NCBI RefSeq assembly: GCF_000219725.1
Contig: NC_015732.1
Span: forward strand, 2,858,972 to 2,922,971
DNA length: 64,000 nucleotides
Source: Gracilinema caldarium DSM 7334
Lineage (GTDB): Bacteria; Spirochaetota; Spirochaetia; Treponematales; Breznakiellaceae
Direction: 5' to 3'
Of this stretch, positions 18,739 to 27,890 are shown in pieces; within the stretch, counting starts at the first letter, position 1, and each line of letters opens with the position of its first letter. Below the pieces are notes generated by a model, which did no database searches, was not told the DNA's origin, and saw only the letters and a program-made list of their open reading frames with translations. Position numbers and translations under genes: made by a program.

Positions 18739-19521
18739 TCAACGGCTGCGGCGCTTCCAGCGAATATATACCTGCCGGCCCGGGCCGTTTTCCTGGGCCC
18801 GCTCTTCAATCTCAAACTGGGGGATGGCCCGGAAGAGGTCTCCCAGCTTCTTAAAGCCATAGTTCCGCGGATCAAACTCACTGGATCGGTTGGTAATGTT
18901 TTGTCCCACCGAACCCAGGTACGCCCAGCCTGATTCATCGGCCAGATCATCCACCACATTGCGCAGTAAGGAGAGGAGCCGCCGATCAACCTTAAAATCC
19001 TTCTGGCTTTTAGCGGTAGTCTTTACTTCATCTTCTTCGCTTTCTTCCTGCTGTTCCTTCAGTATTTCCGTATAGATAAACTTGTCACAGGCTGCCACAA
19101 AGGCCTTGGGGGTTTTCTTTTCACCAAACCCATAGACGATACGGCCGCTTTCGCGGATCCGGGCGGCAAGCCGGGTAAAGTCTGAATCGCTGGAGACAAT
19201 ACAGAAGCCGTCCAGTTTTTCCGTATAAAGGAGGTCCATGGCATCGATAATCATGGCACTGTCGGTAGCATTTTTGCCGCTTGTATAGGAAAACTGCTGG
19301 ATGGGCTGGATAGCATATTCCAGAAGCCGGTCTTTCCAGGACCGCAGGTTGGTACTGGTCCAATCCCCATAGATCCGCTTTACGCTGGCTACACCATATT
19401 TGGCAACTTCATTTAAAAGACCATCGATAATGGCAGGCTGGGTGTTATCCGCATCGATGAGTACTGCGAGTTTCGCCTGGTTGGGAACCGGTTGGGCAGC
19501 AGAAAAGGGTAATAAGGGCAT
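18739..19521 (-). CDS. NYN-domain ribonuclease-like protein with OST-HTH/LOTUS domain
   Basis: A 260-residue protein. Residues about 17-150 match an NYN (PIN-like) nuclease fold: VLIDADN (D23, D25), TDSAMIIDAMDLLY and VSSDSDFTRLA supply the acidic metal-binding cluster. After an acidic linker (about 154-168), the C-terminal 85 residues fit an OST-HTH/LOTUS RNA-binding domain (LLRNVVDDLADESGWAYLGSVG...FDPRNYGFKKLGDLF). The ATG is 3 nt after the stop of the preceding gene, so it is the third gene of an XPB-helicase operon. Bacterial NYN/LOTUS proteins are thought to act on RNA; activity here is inferred. Confidence 0.8.
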   Translation of the reverse strand: MPLLPFSAAQPVPNQAKLAVLIDADNTQPAIIDGLLNEVAKYGVASVKRIYGDWTSTNLRSWKDRLLEYAIQPIQQFSYTSGKNATDSAMIIDAMDLLYTEKLDGFCIVSSDSDFTRLAARIRESGRIVYGFGEKKTPKAFVAACDKFIYTEILKEQQEESEEDEVKTTAKSQKDFKVDRRLLSLLRNVVDDLADESGWAYLGSVGQNITNRSSEFDPRNYGFKKLGDLFRAIPQFEIEERAQENGPGRQVYIRWKRRSR

Positions 19522-19524
19522 AGC

Positions 19525-21843
19525 TCATTCTCCAAAAATTGAACGTTTAAGGCGTCGCACTAGACTTATTTTCCCAATGGACAGGTTAAAGACCTCACCT
19601 TCGGGATAGTATTCACTTCGTAGCATAAGCTCTGTGCCAGATTTTTCAAGAGCCAGGGGACGAATTATAGCACGGTTAGCCTCGCCCTTGGGACCCCGCC
19701 AGAAAAGTTCTATGAGAGCTCTCTGGGAGAGGGCCTGTTCCACCAGGCGTACCTTACCCACATAGTCGAGTCCCCGGGCTTCTAGTTTTTCGTAACGCAC
19801 CGCCGCCGCCACCAGCTGACTTTCATCGAGGATGAGCCGCCGATCGATACGAGCTGACAGTTCGTTTTTTTGTTCTTTGGTTAAAGGTTTTGCTTCAAGT
19901 TTGGAGTGGAGATCTTCCAGCAGTTTTTTTGCAAAGGCTGTCATATCCGCTTCGCTGGCGGGGTCGGCCAGAGATGCAGTGTCGGTCCGGGATGCAGGCG
20001 CTGGGGCAATGGTTCGGGCAAACAGGCTGGAACGAGGATCTTCTTCCTCAAAACGGGATCGTCCGCTCGAGCGAGCGAAGGGGTTCATCCGGGCAAAAGC
20101 CGGACTGGCCTGGGGGTTGGAAAAAGCATGGTTGGCCTGGGGGGTGCCAGAACCGACATGCAAGGCAGAGGTTTCATCTGAAGGAGACGTTGCCTGTCGG
20201 GAAGGTCCTGTACGGGAAGGTGCCGGCCGGGCTAGGGTATCCAGCCCAGCTTTTTCCAATACCTCCGAAAGCAAGCTTTCATCCGCATCCCGCAGCAAAT
20301 ACACCCCTGGGGCAAGCTCCCTATCTATCAGATCCTTTACACTATCGATTTCTACAATATAACGTCGTTCCGATTCGAGAACAAGGATCATGCCTTTATA
20401 GAGAGCAGCTGCATGATAACGATGTTCCCATTCATCCAAAGACCATACAAGGCTCTGGGGGATCGGTTTTGTGGAAAGGGTTTCTAAAAGATTTTTAAGA
20501 TCATCTAATCGAAATCCTCGGTCAAGGGCACGGATAAAGCCGTCCCGGGAAAGCTCGAGCTTCAGTGTTTGTCCTGCTTCCAGAAGCCTGCAAAAACGGG
20601 CCAATCGACTGAGTTCTTTAAAGGGGATTTCGGGATACACAACAATGGAAAAACTCGCATCACAGACAATGAAGGGCCTGGTCCGGTTGTGATCGAGGCC
20701 GCCCTGGGATGTACGGATATAGCCATCCGCTACCGGAACCAGGAGCCCAGCCCTTTTCATGGCTTTTATAAGGGCATGAAAAAAGTCGATAGGGTCCACG
20801 CCGGGGCAGTGGGCTAGTGCTGAAAAAGAGATATTTTCATGTTCTCCAAAACGGTGCAGCTCTGCGGCGCGTTGCGCCTCTATAAGCCAGAACCTGCGGA
20901 GGCTCTGTTCATTATAGATCCACCCGTCCTGCATAGAATGTAAAATTCGATGAATGAGCCGGGTCCAGTTTTGCAGGCGATCCCGGGAAAGGCGACGGCT
21001 TGTACGTTCAAGATCCAATTCTACCGCAAGCAAAGCCGCTGCAAGATACTCACACCGATCACTGGGCTCAAGAGAAGCAAAAGCCTCAAGACGATATTCA
21101 TCAATATGATAGATTCCCTCTTCGACACGGAGAATACCCAGGTATTCTAGGGCATGAGTCAGATCGCCAGCGAAGGAAGCACCACCAGCCTGTGCAAAGA
21201 GGTGCTCCAATTCATCCTGGGCCTTTTTCTTAAAACTGCCATCGGACTTAAAAACTTGCCCTGCATTGAATAGCCATGCTAACAGGGCTCCCAGAATAAG
21301 TTCTGATGTTACCGAGGATGCCGCTAAACCTGACATAATGTTGACTGGTTCGGAAGATTCGGAGGGTAGATCTTCGATGGGCAAAGCTGGGAACAGTATG
21401 GATGGTTCTTGAAGGATAGGAACCAAAATTGGTTCAAGGACTGGATTGAGACTGATCCGAGATCTACCTTCATCCATGGTCTTAAAGACTAGCAATCGTT
21501 CTTCTAAATTCAGGATGAACCCATAGAGCTCCGCGTAGCTGTAATCTCCTTCGAAAAATATAGCCAGGTCCTGTAGTGTTGCCGAAAAGAGCATGGCAAT
21601 AGCGAGAATACAGCGGCGGTCCGTATCATCTAAAAGAGCGGCAATGCGTTTCTGAATTTCCTGCCGGGAGAGGAAGGCGGTCAGGTCATCGACCAGCCGT
21701 TGTTTGTTAAAGGGTGTTTTTATATCCCCCAGATAACTGCGGAGGATATCGAAAAAGGGACCTTCGGGAAGCTGCATAAGGGCGGCTTTCCAGTTTTCGA
21801 TGGATGGGAAGATGGATATTGCAGGGGTTCTAACTGAGTTCAT
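19525..21843 (-). CDS. XPB-associated helicase C-terminal-like protein (Helicase_C_3 type)
   Basis: A 772-residue protein without Walker motifs. Its C-terminal third resembles the helicase-associated domain (Helicase_C_3 / XPB-Ssl2-like) found in genes beside bacterial XPB, including the HNRTRPFIVCDASFSIVVYPEIPFKELSRLARF block near 385-420. Residues about 555-640 are a low-complexity Ser/Pro/Ala linker, followed by a charged C-terminal domain ending in DYVGKVRLVEQALSQRALIELFW, a WYL-like layout. Its ATG overlaps the XPB stop by 14 bp, indicating translational coupling. Known pairing of such proteins with XPB helicases suggests a complex; function is otherwise unknown. Confidence 0.7.
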   Translation of the reverse strand: MNSVRTPAISIFPSIENWKAALMQLPEGPFFDILRSYLGDIKTPFNKQRLVDDLTAFLSRQEIQKRIAALLDDTDRRCILAIAMLFSATLQDLAIFFEGDYSYAELYGFILNLEERLLVFKTMDEGRSRISLNPVLEPILVPILQEPSILFPALPIEDLPSESSEPVNIMSGLAASSVTSELILGALLAWLFNAGQVFKSDGSFKKKAQDELEHLFAQAGGASFAGDLTHALEYLGILRVEEGIYHIDEYRLEAFASLEPSDRCEYLAAALLAVELDLERTSRRLSRDRLQNWTRLIHRILHSMQDGWIYNEQSLRRFWLIEAQRAAELHRFGEHENISFSALAHCPGVDPIDFFHALIKAMKRAGLLVPVADGYIRTSQGGLDHNRTRPFIVCDASFSIVVYPEIPFKELSRLARFCRLLEAGQTLKLELSRDGFIRALDRGFRLDDLKNLLETLSTKPIPQSLVWSLDEWEHRYHAAALYKGMILVLESERRYIVEIDSVKDLIDRELAPGVYLLRDADESLLSEVLEKAGLDTLARPAPSRTGPSRQATSPSDETSALHVGSGTPQANHAFSNPQASPAFARMNPFARSSGRSRFEEEDPRSSLFARTIAPAPASRTDTASLADPASEADMTAFAKKLLEDLHSKLEAKPLTKEQKNELSARIDRRLILDESQLVAAAVRYEKLEARGLDYVGKVRLVEQALSQRALIELFWRGPKGEANRAIIRPLALEKSGTELMLRSEYYPEGEVFNLSIGKISLVRRLKRSIFGE

Positions 21844-23632
21844 CTTCGGTCCAATGCTGAATGGTGTATTTATAGCCCTGTTCAGCGAGGAATTTCTGCC
21901 GGTTGGCGGCGAATTCCTCTTCTACAGTAAAACGGGAGACAATGGTATAAAAATAGGAGTTCCGGTTTTTGGGACGCAGGATTCGACCGAGCCGCTGGGC
22001 TTCTTCCTGCCGGGAGCCGAAGGAACCGGACACCTGGATGGCCATGGATGCATCGGGGAGGTCGATGGCAAAATTGGCTACCTTGGATACGACGATAAGC
22101 CGGAGTTCGCCTTGCTTAAAGCGATGATAGATTACTTCCCGTTCTGCATGGGGAGTCTGACCGGTAATGAGGGGAACCTTGAGGATGCGGGCGAGCTCCG
22201 ACAGCTGAGACAGGTACTGGCCAATGACGAGTATCCGATCTTCGGGGTGATTTTCGATCAACTGCTGAACCACGGCGATTTTAAGGGGGTTTTCGCTGGC
22301 GATGCGATATTTTGCCCGCTGATTGGCCACTGCATAGGGAATTTTTAGCTGTTCCGGCAGATCCAGCCGGATTTCCGTGCAGAGGGCTTCTGCAATCCAG
22401 CCTTTGGCTTCCAGATCCTTCCAGGGGACATCGTAGCGTTTCGGCCCCACGAGACTAAAGACGGCGTCCTCTGCCCCATCTTCCCGGACCAGGGTGGCGG
22501 TGAGGCCCAGCCGACGCACCGCCTGCAGTTCTGCTGTCACCCGGAACACCGGTGCCGGGAGCATATGCACCTCGTCATATATGATAAGTCCCCAGGCCCG
22601 TTCACGGAAAAGCTTAAAATGAGGGAAATCGGCGTCCTTGTTGGGGCGCCATGTTAAGATTTGATAGGTAGCCACTGTAACGGGGGCTACAGATTTTTCA
22701 TCCCCCGTATATTCGGCAATCTGTTCGGCTGTCAGATCGGTTTTATCCAGAAGTTCATCAATCCACTGATGGACCGCTGCTACGTTGGTGGTGAGAATGA
22801 GGGTGTTGGTTTTCAGCATAGTCATGACGGTCATACCGACCACCGTCTTGCCGGATCCGCAGGGCAAGACCACGACCCCAAAACCTGAGCCTGGGCCGCC
22901 GTCTCCGACTACCGAGCGGGCGGCTTCTACCTGGTAATCCCGGGGAGCAAAGGGTTTACCGCCGCTGGTGGTGGTCCGGAAGTTGATTTCCAGGGGTTCC
23001 CCTGCGGCAAGGGGCGCCAGGTCCTGCACGGGCCAGCCCAGTTTGATCAGTTCTCGTTTTACGGTACCCCGGTCTACAAGTTTGAGCCTGAAGGCGGGAC
23101 CATCGGGGATGAGGTATTTGGCGAGACTTTTAGCGGCGGCAACTTCTGCCCGGATGGGTTCACTCTCGCAAAGCAGCAGCAGGGTATCGGTCTGAGCCCC
23201 GGCGGAGCATTCTGCAGGTGTTGTTGCGGAATTGCTGCCGGGGCCTGTGCCAGCCTGCGAGGCAGTCTGCTGGGGGACGGCCTGTGGTGGGGCCTGCTCG
23301 GGGGCTTGCTGGGGGGGGTGCTCGGGGGCCACCAGCTTAATTTTCCCGTAGCGGGCCATGGTATCCGCAAAACCTTCGAGGATATTCCGCGGTACCGGAT
23401 AGCGGGAGTATGCTTCGAGGACCCGCTGAATATCCTGGGGGCTCAAGCCCGCGCTGGCCGCATTCCACAGGGAAAGGGGAGTAATCTGATAGGTATGTAT
23501 ATGTTCAGGGGACTTTACCAGCTCTGCAAAGGGCATAATGGCCGAACGGGCTTCTTCAGCCCCTTCGGCATGTACATCCATAAGCAGGGTTCGGTCACTC
23601 TGGATAATTAACGGGTTCGCAGGATTTGCCAT
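21830..23632 (-). CDS. XPB/Ssl2-family DNA helicase
   Basis: A 600-residue SF2 helicase. An N-terminal region of about 100 residues and a Pro/Gln-rich linker (about 104-145) precede a damage-recognition-like segment. The motor contains Walker A LPCGSGKT (257-263), DEVH (353-356), LGLTATL (motif III), VVSKVANFAIDLPDASMAI and motif VI EAQRLGRILRPK. This matches bacterial XPB, a relative of the TFIIH/archaeal repair helicase. The ATG at 23632 lacks a ribosome-binding site and lies 9 nt from a -10 box. It is first of a three-gene operon with its helicase partner and an NYN/LOTUS protein. A role in DNA repair is known for relatives; the nuclease partner here is not the archaeal Bax1. Confidence 0.88.
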   Translation of the reverse strand: MANPANPLIIQSDRTLLMDVHAEGAEEARSAIMPFAELVKSPEHIHTYQITPLSLWNAASAGLSPQDIQRVLEAYSRYPVPRNILEGFADTMARYGKIKLVAPEHPPQQAPEQAPPQAVPQQTASQAGTGPGSNSATTPAECSAGAQTDTLLLLCESEPIRAEVAAAKSLAKYLIPDGPAFRLKLVDRGTVKRELIKLGWPVQDLAPLAAGEPLEINFRTTTSGGKPFAPRDYQVEAARSVVGDGGPGSGFGVVVLPCGSGKTVVGMTVMTMLKTNTLILTTNVAAVHQWIDELLDKTDLTAEQIAEYTGDEKSVAPVTVATYQILTWRPNKDADFPHFKLFRERAWGLIIYDEVHMLPAPVFRVTAELQAVRRLGLTATLVREDGAEDAVFSLVGPKRYDVPWKDLEAKGWIAEALCTEIRLDLPEQLKIPYAVANQRAKYRIASENPLKIAVVQQLIENHPEDRILVIGQYLSQLSELARILKVPLITGQTPHAEREVIYHRFKQGELRLIVVSKVANFAIDLPDASMAIQVSGSFGSRQEEAQRLGRILRPKNRNSYFYTIVSRFTVEEEFAANRQKFLAEQGYKYTIQHWTEDELS

Positions 23633-23641
23633 ATCCGGACT

Positions 23642-23670
23642 ATTGTACCGGAAGGGCCCGCGTACTGCAA
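23642..23670 (-). promoter_or_regulatory. Promoter giving a probably leaderless XPB mRNA
   Basis: On the minus strand TTGCAG (23670-23665), a 17-bp spacer and TACAAT (23647-23642) end 9 nt before the ATG at 23632. Predicted initiation is within 1-3 nt of the start codon. Confidence 0.6.
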
Positions 23671-23691
23671 TGCCAGAATTTATTTAGTTCA

Positions 23692-24234
23692 TCACCAACC
23701 GTTCCAATGTACAACCTCTTCCGGATTTTTCCGCTCCCGTGGTGCGGTTTCCGATTTAATCTGCCAGTTTTCCAAGTCTTCTGCAGAACCCGGTTTCCCA
23801 ATTACCAACAGGGTAACCACGTCATAATCCTTGGGTATATGTAATATGGCACGAATCTTTTTAGGACTAAAGCCCGCAATCGGGTGCGCAATCAGGCCCA
23901 GATGGGTTGCCTGGAGCATCATGTTCATAGCACAGAGGCCTAAATCAAAATGGGCATAATCCCGGCCTTCATCGAGCCGGCAGTCATCGCAAGCCCGTGT
24001 AACAAGGGCAATAATAAGAGGAGCTTTTTTAGCCCAACGATTTCCCTCTGCCAGGGCTTCATGAAGCTCCTGTAGTTTTTCACCCTGAACAGGGACAAGA
24101 TGCCAGGGCTGGTTATTATAACAAGATGGAGCCAGGGTGCCTGCGGTAAGGATTTCCTGTATCATATCTGTACTTAAAAGCTCTGGACTCAAACCGCGCT
24201 TAGATCGACGTTCATCAATTTCTTGCAATATCAT
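23692..24234 (-). CDS. Nitroreductase-family flavoprotein
   Basis: A 180-residue FMN-dependent nitroreductase-like protein, at the short end for the family. Visible family blocks are RRSKRGLS near the N-terminus (FMN phosphate contact), the APSCYNNQPWHLVPV segment (residues about 36-50), and a C-terminal LGLIAHPIAGFSPKKIR...VVTLLVIGKP, the usual dimer-interface/flavin region. A Cys pair (ACDDC) is unusual. The start ATG has no convincing ribosome-binding site; a TATATT ends 6 nt before it, but no good -35 was found. It stands alone between XPB and a chemoreceptor. Substrate unknown. Confidence 0.8.
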   Translation of the reverse strand: MILQEIDERRSKRGLSPELLSTDMIQEILTAGTLAPSCYNNQPWHLVPVQGEKLQELHEALAEGNRWAKKAPLIIALVTRACDDCRLDEGRDYAHFDLGLCAMNMMLQATHLGLIAHPIAGFSPKKIRAILHIPKDYDVVTLLVIGKPGSAEDLENWQIKSETAPRERKNPEEVVHWNGW

Positions 24235-24267
24235 AACAAAAATATACCCCCATTTGGTTTTTTCTTA

Positions 24268-24296
24268 TTGTAATCAATTTTAAATATAACTATTAT
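24268..24296 (+). promoter_or_regulatory. Promoter of the chemoreceptor gene
   Basis: TTGTAA (24268-24273), a 17-bp spacer and TATTAT (24291-24296) lie about 75 bp before the ATG. The leader carries a 7-bp hairpin, CAAAAGC/GCTTTTG, at 24326-24344. Confidence 0.5.
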
Positions 24297-24372
24297 CATC
24301 AGCAAATACCAAATAGGTATCTTTACAAAAGCTTTTAGCTTTTGCAGAGAACATATGGGAGCACGGAGCACT

Positions 24373-26454
24373 ATGAAGCTTTCTATCCAACAGAAGATGT
24401 ATCTTTTTTTATTATTTCCGCTTGTTGTAATATTAGTTCTTATTGGCGCTATTACATTTATAACCACTAAAACCACCACCAGTACGATTATCCAACATGC
24501 TACAATGGAAAGTGCACAGAGTACAGCCCATACCATTGATATCGTCTTTGAATCGTACCGAACCAGAGCTCAACAATTATGCCGGGAAAGCCGGGTTTCA
24601 TCGGCTATATGGGACTGGGCAAAGGAGGCTTTTCAGGAAGAAAAGGCTTATGACTCAAATCTGGATTCCATTCTGCTTATTACACCAATAGGCAAAGCTT
24701 ACAGTGTAGAGGGCCAGCAAATCCAGGTTAATGACCGAGATTATTATCAAGAAATCTTTTACCTAAACAAGTCTAGCAGTATTAGTAATGCGGTTATTTC
24801 AAATATTTCTGGTAATCCAGTTGTAATTATAGCCGTTCCAATTAAGGAGAACACGCAAAAGACTCCCAAAGCCGCGGTGGGGCTAATGTTAAGCTTGAAC
24901 AGAATTTCCCAATATTTTAAACAGGGCCAAGAAACCAAAGCGGTACATATATTAATTGACAACAAGGGTCTCGTGGTCTATCACCCAGATTCAACTATTC
25001 GTATGAAATTAAACCTTTTCGAGTCCGAAGCTGCAGGATACAGAGGCCTTAAGGCATTGGCAGAACGGATGACCAATGGAACCAATGGTACTGGCGCTTT
25101 TTACATGCCTGATGGTACCAAGATGGATGCTTTCTTCTATCCTCTTGAAAGTATTCCTGGCTGGAGCTATCTCATTGCCGTACCAGAAACGGAGCTTCTA
25201 CGCCCAGCTCGGCAAACAGTCGTAATCGCAATCTTCGCTTTTTTTGGACTTGCTCTTATTTTGGGAATTCTTATTTTTCTCGTAAGCCGTATTATCAGCA
25301 AACCAGTCCAGGAAACAAAAAACGCCATCGCAGACCTGGCCCGGGGTGAAGGGGATCTTACGAAACGTCTCACCATTCTCACCCATGACGAACTGGGAGA
25401 GATGGGAACAAGCCTGAACCAGTTTCTCGATCTGATACACAGCATCGTAGGTTCGGTACGAAACATCGTGGAACAGATGCGGCTTTTGGGAGATGAGCTC
25501 CAAGCTAATACAACCGAATCGGCTAGCGGCGCCCGACAAATTTCTGGTAACACCCAGGACATTCGGGATAAGTTAGTAAACCAGTCTGCAGGGGTCAGCG
25601 AGACCCTCGCTACGGTGGAACAGATTAACAGAAATATTTCATCCTTCCTGCAGATGATTGAAACCCAAGCGACGAACCTGACCGAAGCGTCCAGTGCCAT
25701 CGAAGAAATGGTAGCCAATATCAATACGGTAGCCCAGACAGCAATTAGAAATTATGAATCCATCACTACCCTGGGACACGATTCTGATTCGGGTAAAGAG
25801 TTGCTGAACGGAGTAGAAAGTCTTATTCATCAGATAGACCAGGCCAGCGAAGGCATGCTTGAAGCAAATACGATTATTTCCAACATAGCCAGCCAGACAA
25901 ATCTCCTTTCGATGAATGCGGCTATCGAGGCGGCCCATGCAGGGGACGCAGGTAAAGGTTTTGCGGTCGTTGCTGAAGAGATTCGGAAACTGGCAGAAAA
26001 CGCCAATGAACAGAGCAAGACTATTTCCCAGGTGCTTCAGAATGTAAAGGAACTCATCGAACAGGCCGTTAATTCCACCGCAGAAGCCCAGAATAAGTTC
26101 GATAAAGTCTTTGACAACATTCGCAAAGTGGGAAACCAGGAAATAGAAATTAAAAACGCTATGGAAGAGCAACAGCAGGGTTCTCAGCAGGTTCTCCTGG
26201 CCATGAAAGAACTGAACCAGATAACTGCCGAAATCCGTTCCGGTTCAGAAGAAATCCGCACAGGAAGCCAGTCAATTTTGGATGAAATGAGCCGGATCAT
26301 GAAGGGTACCCAGGAAATTGAACAGGCCTCCCAGGAAAATGCAGGGGGAGCACAGGAAATTGTGCAGGCCATGGAACACATCAGCAACTTAAGCACCAAC
26401 AATGCTCAAGCTATTAAGGACCTGGAAGCCTTGGTAGCCCGTTTCAAAATATAA
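24373..26454 (+). CDS. Methyl-accepting chemotaxis protein with Cache sensor
   Basis: A 693-residue receptor. TM1 is at about 11-33, a periplasmic Cache-type domain (about 35-270) includes the [18 protein letters not shown] and [12 protein letters not shown] blocks, TM2 is at about 281-305, then HAMP and a long coiled-coil signalling domain with the conserved tip region [34 protein letters not shown] chose ATG 24373 (CGGAG 4-6 nt upstream) rather than the ATG six codons earlier. No C-terminal CheR-binding pentapeptide was seen. The Cache fold suggests direct binding of a small extracellular ligand; identity cannot be read. No chemotaxis operon is adjacent. Confidence 0.92.
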   Translation: MKLSIQQKMYLFLLFPLVVILVLIGAITFITTKTTTSTIIQHATMESAQSTAHTIDIVFESYRTRAQQLCRESRVSSAIWDWAKEAFQEEKAYDSNLDSILLITPIGKAYSVEGQQIQVNDRDYYQEIFYLNKSSSISNAVISNISGNPVVIIAVPIKENTQKTPKAAVGLMLSLNRISQYFKQGQETKAVHILIDNKGLVVYHPDSTIRMKLNLFESEAAGYRGLKALAERMTNGTNGTGAFYMPDGTKMDAFFYPLESIPGWSYLIAVPETELLRPARQTVVIAIFAFFGLALILGILIFLVSRIISKPVQETKNAIADLARGEGDLTKRLTILTHDELGEMGTSLNQFLDLIHSIVGSVRNIVEQMRLLGDELQANTTESASGARQISGNTQDIRDKLVNQSAGVSETLATVEQINRNISSFLQMIETQATNLTEASSAIEEMVANINTVAQTAIRNYESITTLGHDSDSGKELLNGVESLIHQIDQASEGMLEANTIISNIASQTNLLSMNAAIEAAHAGDAGKGFAVVAEEIRKLAENANEQSKTISQVLQNVKELIEQAVNSTAEAQNKFDKVFDNIRKVGNQEIEIKNAMEEQQQGSQQVLLAMKELNQITAEIRSGSEEIRTGSQSILDEMSRIMKGTQEIEQASQENAGGAQEIVQAMEHISNLSTNNAQAIKDLEALVARFKI

Positions 26455-26458
26455 GGGG

Positions 26459-26488
26459 GCCTCTAAAAGCTTGGTGGATTTTAGAGGC
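26459..26488 (+). terminator. Hairpin after the chemoreceptor gene
   Basis: GCCTCTAAAA and TTTTAGAGGC form a perfect 10-bp stem with a 10-nt loop, 4 nt after the stop codon. No T-run follows. The same CCTCTAAAA/TTTTAGAGG core recurs at 56701-56732. Confidence 0.6.
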
Positions 26489-26522
26489 GTCTCAACTGAT
26501 GAGCTGTATATACAAATCTATA

Positions 26523-26660
26523 CTATTTATGAATATAGTTAAAATGTATTGTCTTCCTAATCCAAATTAAATTTTCAGGCCTATTATCATATCCATTATT
26601 TGAAATATGATGCACTTGCCATACGCCTAAGGATTCATTTTGAGTTTCATCTTTTTCTGG
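26523..26660 (-). pseudogene. C-terminal fragment of an HNH-type endonuclease
   Basis: Outside the left end of the insertion sequence, the minus strand encodes PEKDETQNESLGVW, then QVHHISNNGYDNRPENLIWI and a short tail ending at a TAG at 26523-26525. The HH..N...NRPENL pattern matches HNH nucleases of the phage/homing type. The upstream portion is replaced by the insertion sequence, and I could not recognise its N-terminal half beyond the right end of the element. It looks like a gene remnant cut by the insertion; a free-standing small protein is unlikely. Confidence 0.5.
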
Positions 26661-26697
26661 TATGTAAACAGAGAAGGTACCCCCCTGGCCTACGCAA
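26659..26697 (+). repeat. Left terminal inverted repeat
   Basis: Thirty-nine bases whose exact reverse complement is at 27667-27705. The core reads ACAGAGAAGGTACCCCCC. Confidence 0.9.
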
Positions 26698-26756
26698 ATC
26701 CAACGGATCTGGGTAGAATACTGTATGAATAACAACAATACACAGGAGGGTACCAA

Positions 26757-27674
26757 ATGATAGAACTAGAATATAAGTATTATGAATTTATCAAGAAATG
26801 GGAAGACCGGTATGAACTGCGGTTAAAATTGGTTCAGGATGCCCTAGCGCATGGGACAAAACCTACCGCCCGGAAGTATGGCACCACCGTCAAGACTGTG
26901 CGGAAGTGGGTGAAACGGTATGAAGCGGATAAGAAGGCTGGATTGGAAGAACGAAGCCGGAAACCCCAGAGGAGCCCTCAAGCCACAAAACCGTGGGTAC
27001 GCTTCAAACTGATACAGGAGGCGCAGCACCTACGGGAGAAGGGGAAAAGTGCAGTTCGACTGAGACGTCAAGTATCTGGATGATATTCCAGAACTCTATA
27101 CCGAATATAAACATCACCATCTGCCCAAATATCAATTTACGGCCCGCTGTGTGCGAACTGGGGCAGTTTTTATGGCCTATGGCCGAGAGAAATCGGTCAC
27201 GAATGCAGCGCTCTTTCTCTTACATCTGCACAAACACCTGCAGCGCTTTGGGCTGTCCCTTGCCGGATCGGTCATACAGACAGACAATGGGACCGAGTTT
27301 ACCGCTCCCTGGAACAGCGACAAAGTCACGATGTTTACCCATGTGGTAGAGCGATGTTGTCTGGCACGACACCATCTGATTCCACCAGGAGCAAAGACGT
27401 ACCAAAGTGATGTCGAGAGTTTTCATCGATGGGTAGAGGAGGAACTCTATGCGGCTGAATCTTTTGGGAGTAAAATTGAGTTTTAATGAAAGCGGCGTAT
27501 TACCAAGCTTATTTCAATTGTCAGCGTTACAATCACTACAAGGGGGAAACCCCACTAGAGCTGGTACGGGAAACCTATCCCGAGTTGCACTCTGAAGCCT
27601 TGAAAATGAAACCCGTGATACTTGACAATGTGCTCATTCAGTACAAAGCTGAATTAGCTCAACTCGTTGCGTAG
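26757..27674 (+). pseudogene. Degenerate DDE transposase
   Basis: The first piece (ATG 26757, AGGAGG upstream) gives a helix-turn-helix, ALAHGTKPTARKYGTTVKTV, then LREKGKS; the second HTH half that should follow is missing. At about 27055 the frame resumes as VQFD-stop-DVKYLDDIPELY, the start of an integrase core, with an in-frame TGA at 27063-27065. The core continues to IQTDNGTEF (second catalytic Asp) and a third acidic region, SDVESFHRWVEEE. Near 27483 a T-run (GAGTTTTAATG) has lost one base, shifting the frame before the terminal segment YFNCQRYNHYKGETPLELV. Three independent lesions make this a pseudogene. Confidence 0.85.
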
Positions 27675-27705
27675 GCCAGGGGGGTACCTTCTCTGTTTAC
27701 ATACC
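27667..27705 (-). repeat. Right terminal inverted repeat
   Basis: Exact reverse complement of 26659-26697. Its inner end overlaps the last codons of the transposase remnant. Confidence 0.9.
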
Positions 27706-27767
27706 CAATTTAAACCAAAAGGGGCTTGCGCGAAGGCCCATACCTGTGGTAGCATCCCGCCAATTAT

Positions 27768-27875
27768 AAGCGCATCTGAAATCTCTGTCAGTTTTCAGAT
27801 GCGCTTTTACAAATCCTTTCAGGATTTGTACTTATTTAAGGAACACTTTTAAAAACTGAAGTTTTTTAAAGTGTT
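27768..27875. other. Cluster of three hairpins upstream of the pyr leader
   Basis: Part of a 413-bp stretch (27706-28118) without a normal-sized gene. Three inverted repeats follow one another: a 14-bp perfect stem at 27768-27806 (AAGCGCATCTGAAA arm, followed by TT), a 9-bp perfect stem at 27809-27829 (ACAAATCCT arm, 3-nt loop) and a 16-bp stem with one mismatch at 27842-27875 (AACACTTTTAAAAACT arm, 2-nt loop). The last ends 6 nt before the ribosome-binding site of the leader peptide. I saw no convincing promoter in the block. Confidence 0.7.
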
Positions 27876-27890
27876 AATTTGGGGGATAGG

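Larger units (their letters stand above)
26659..27705. mobile_element. Decayed insertion sequence with 39-bp terminal inverted repeats
   Basis: A 1047-bp segment bounded by perfectly matching inverted repeats (26659-26697 and 27667-27705) encloses a broken DDE transposase with an N-terminal helix-turn-helix. The layout (one HTH plus integrase-core gene reading inward from the left repeat) is like the IS481/IS3-related group. The repeats are intact while the transposase carries an internal deletion, an in-frame stop and a frameshift, so the copy should be immobile unless helped in trans. I found no clear target-site duplication. Confidence 0.8.

Noticed and set aside
27768-27875. CRISPR array or integron attC sites
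   Set aside because: The three hairpins have unrelated sequences and no regular repeat-spacer pattern or attC core sites.
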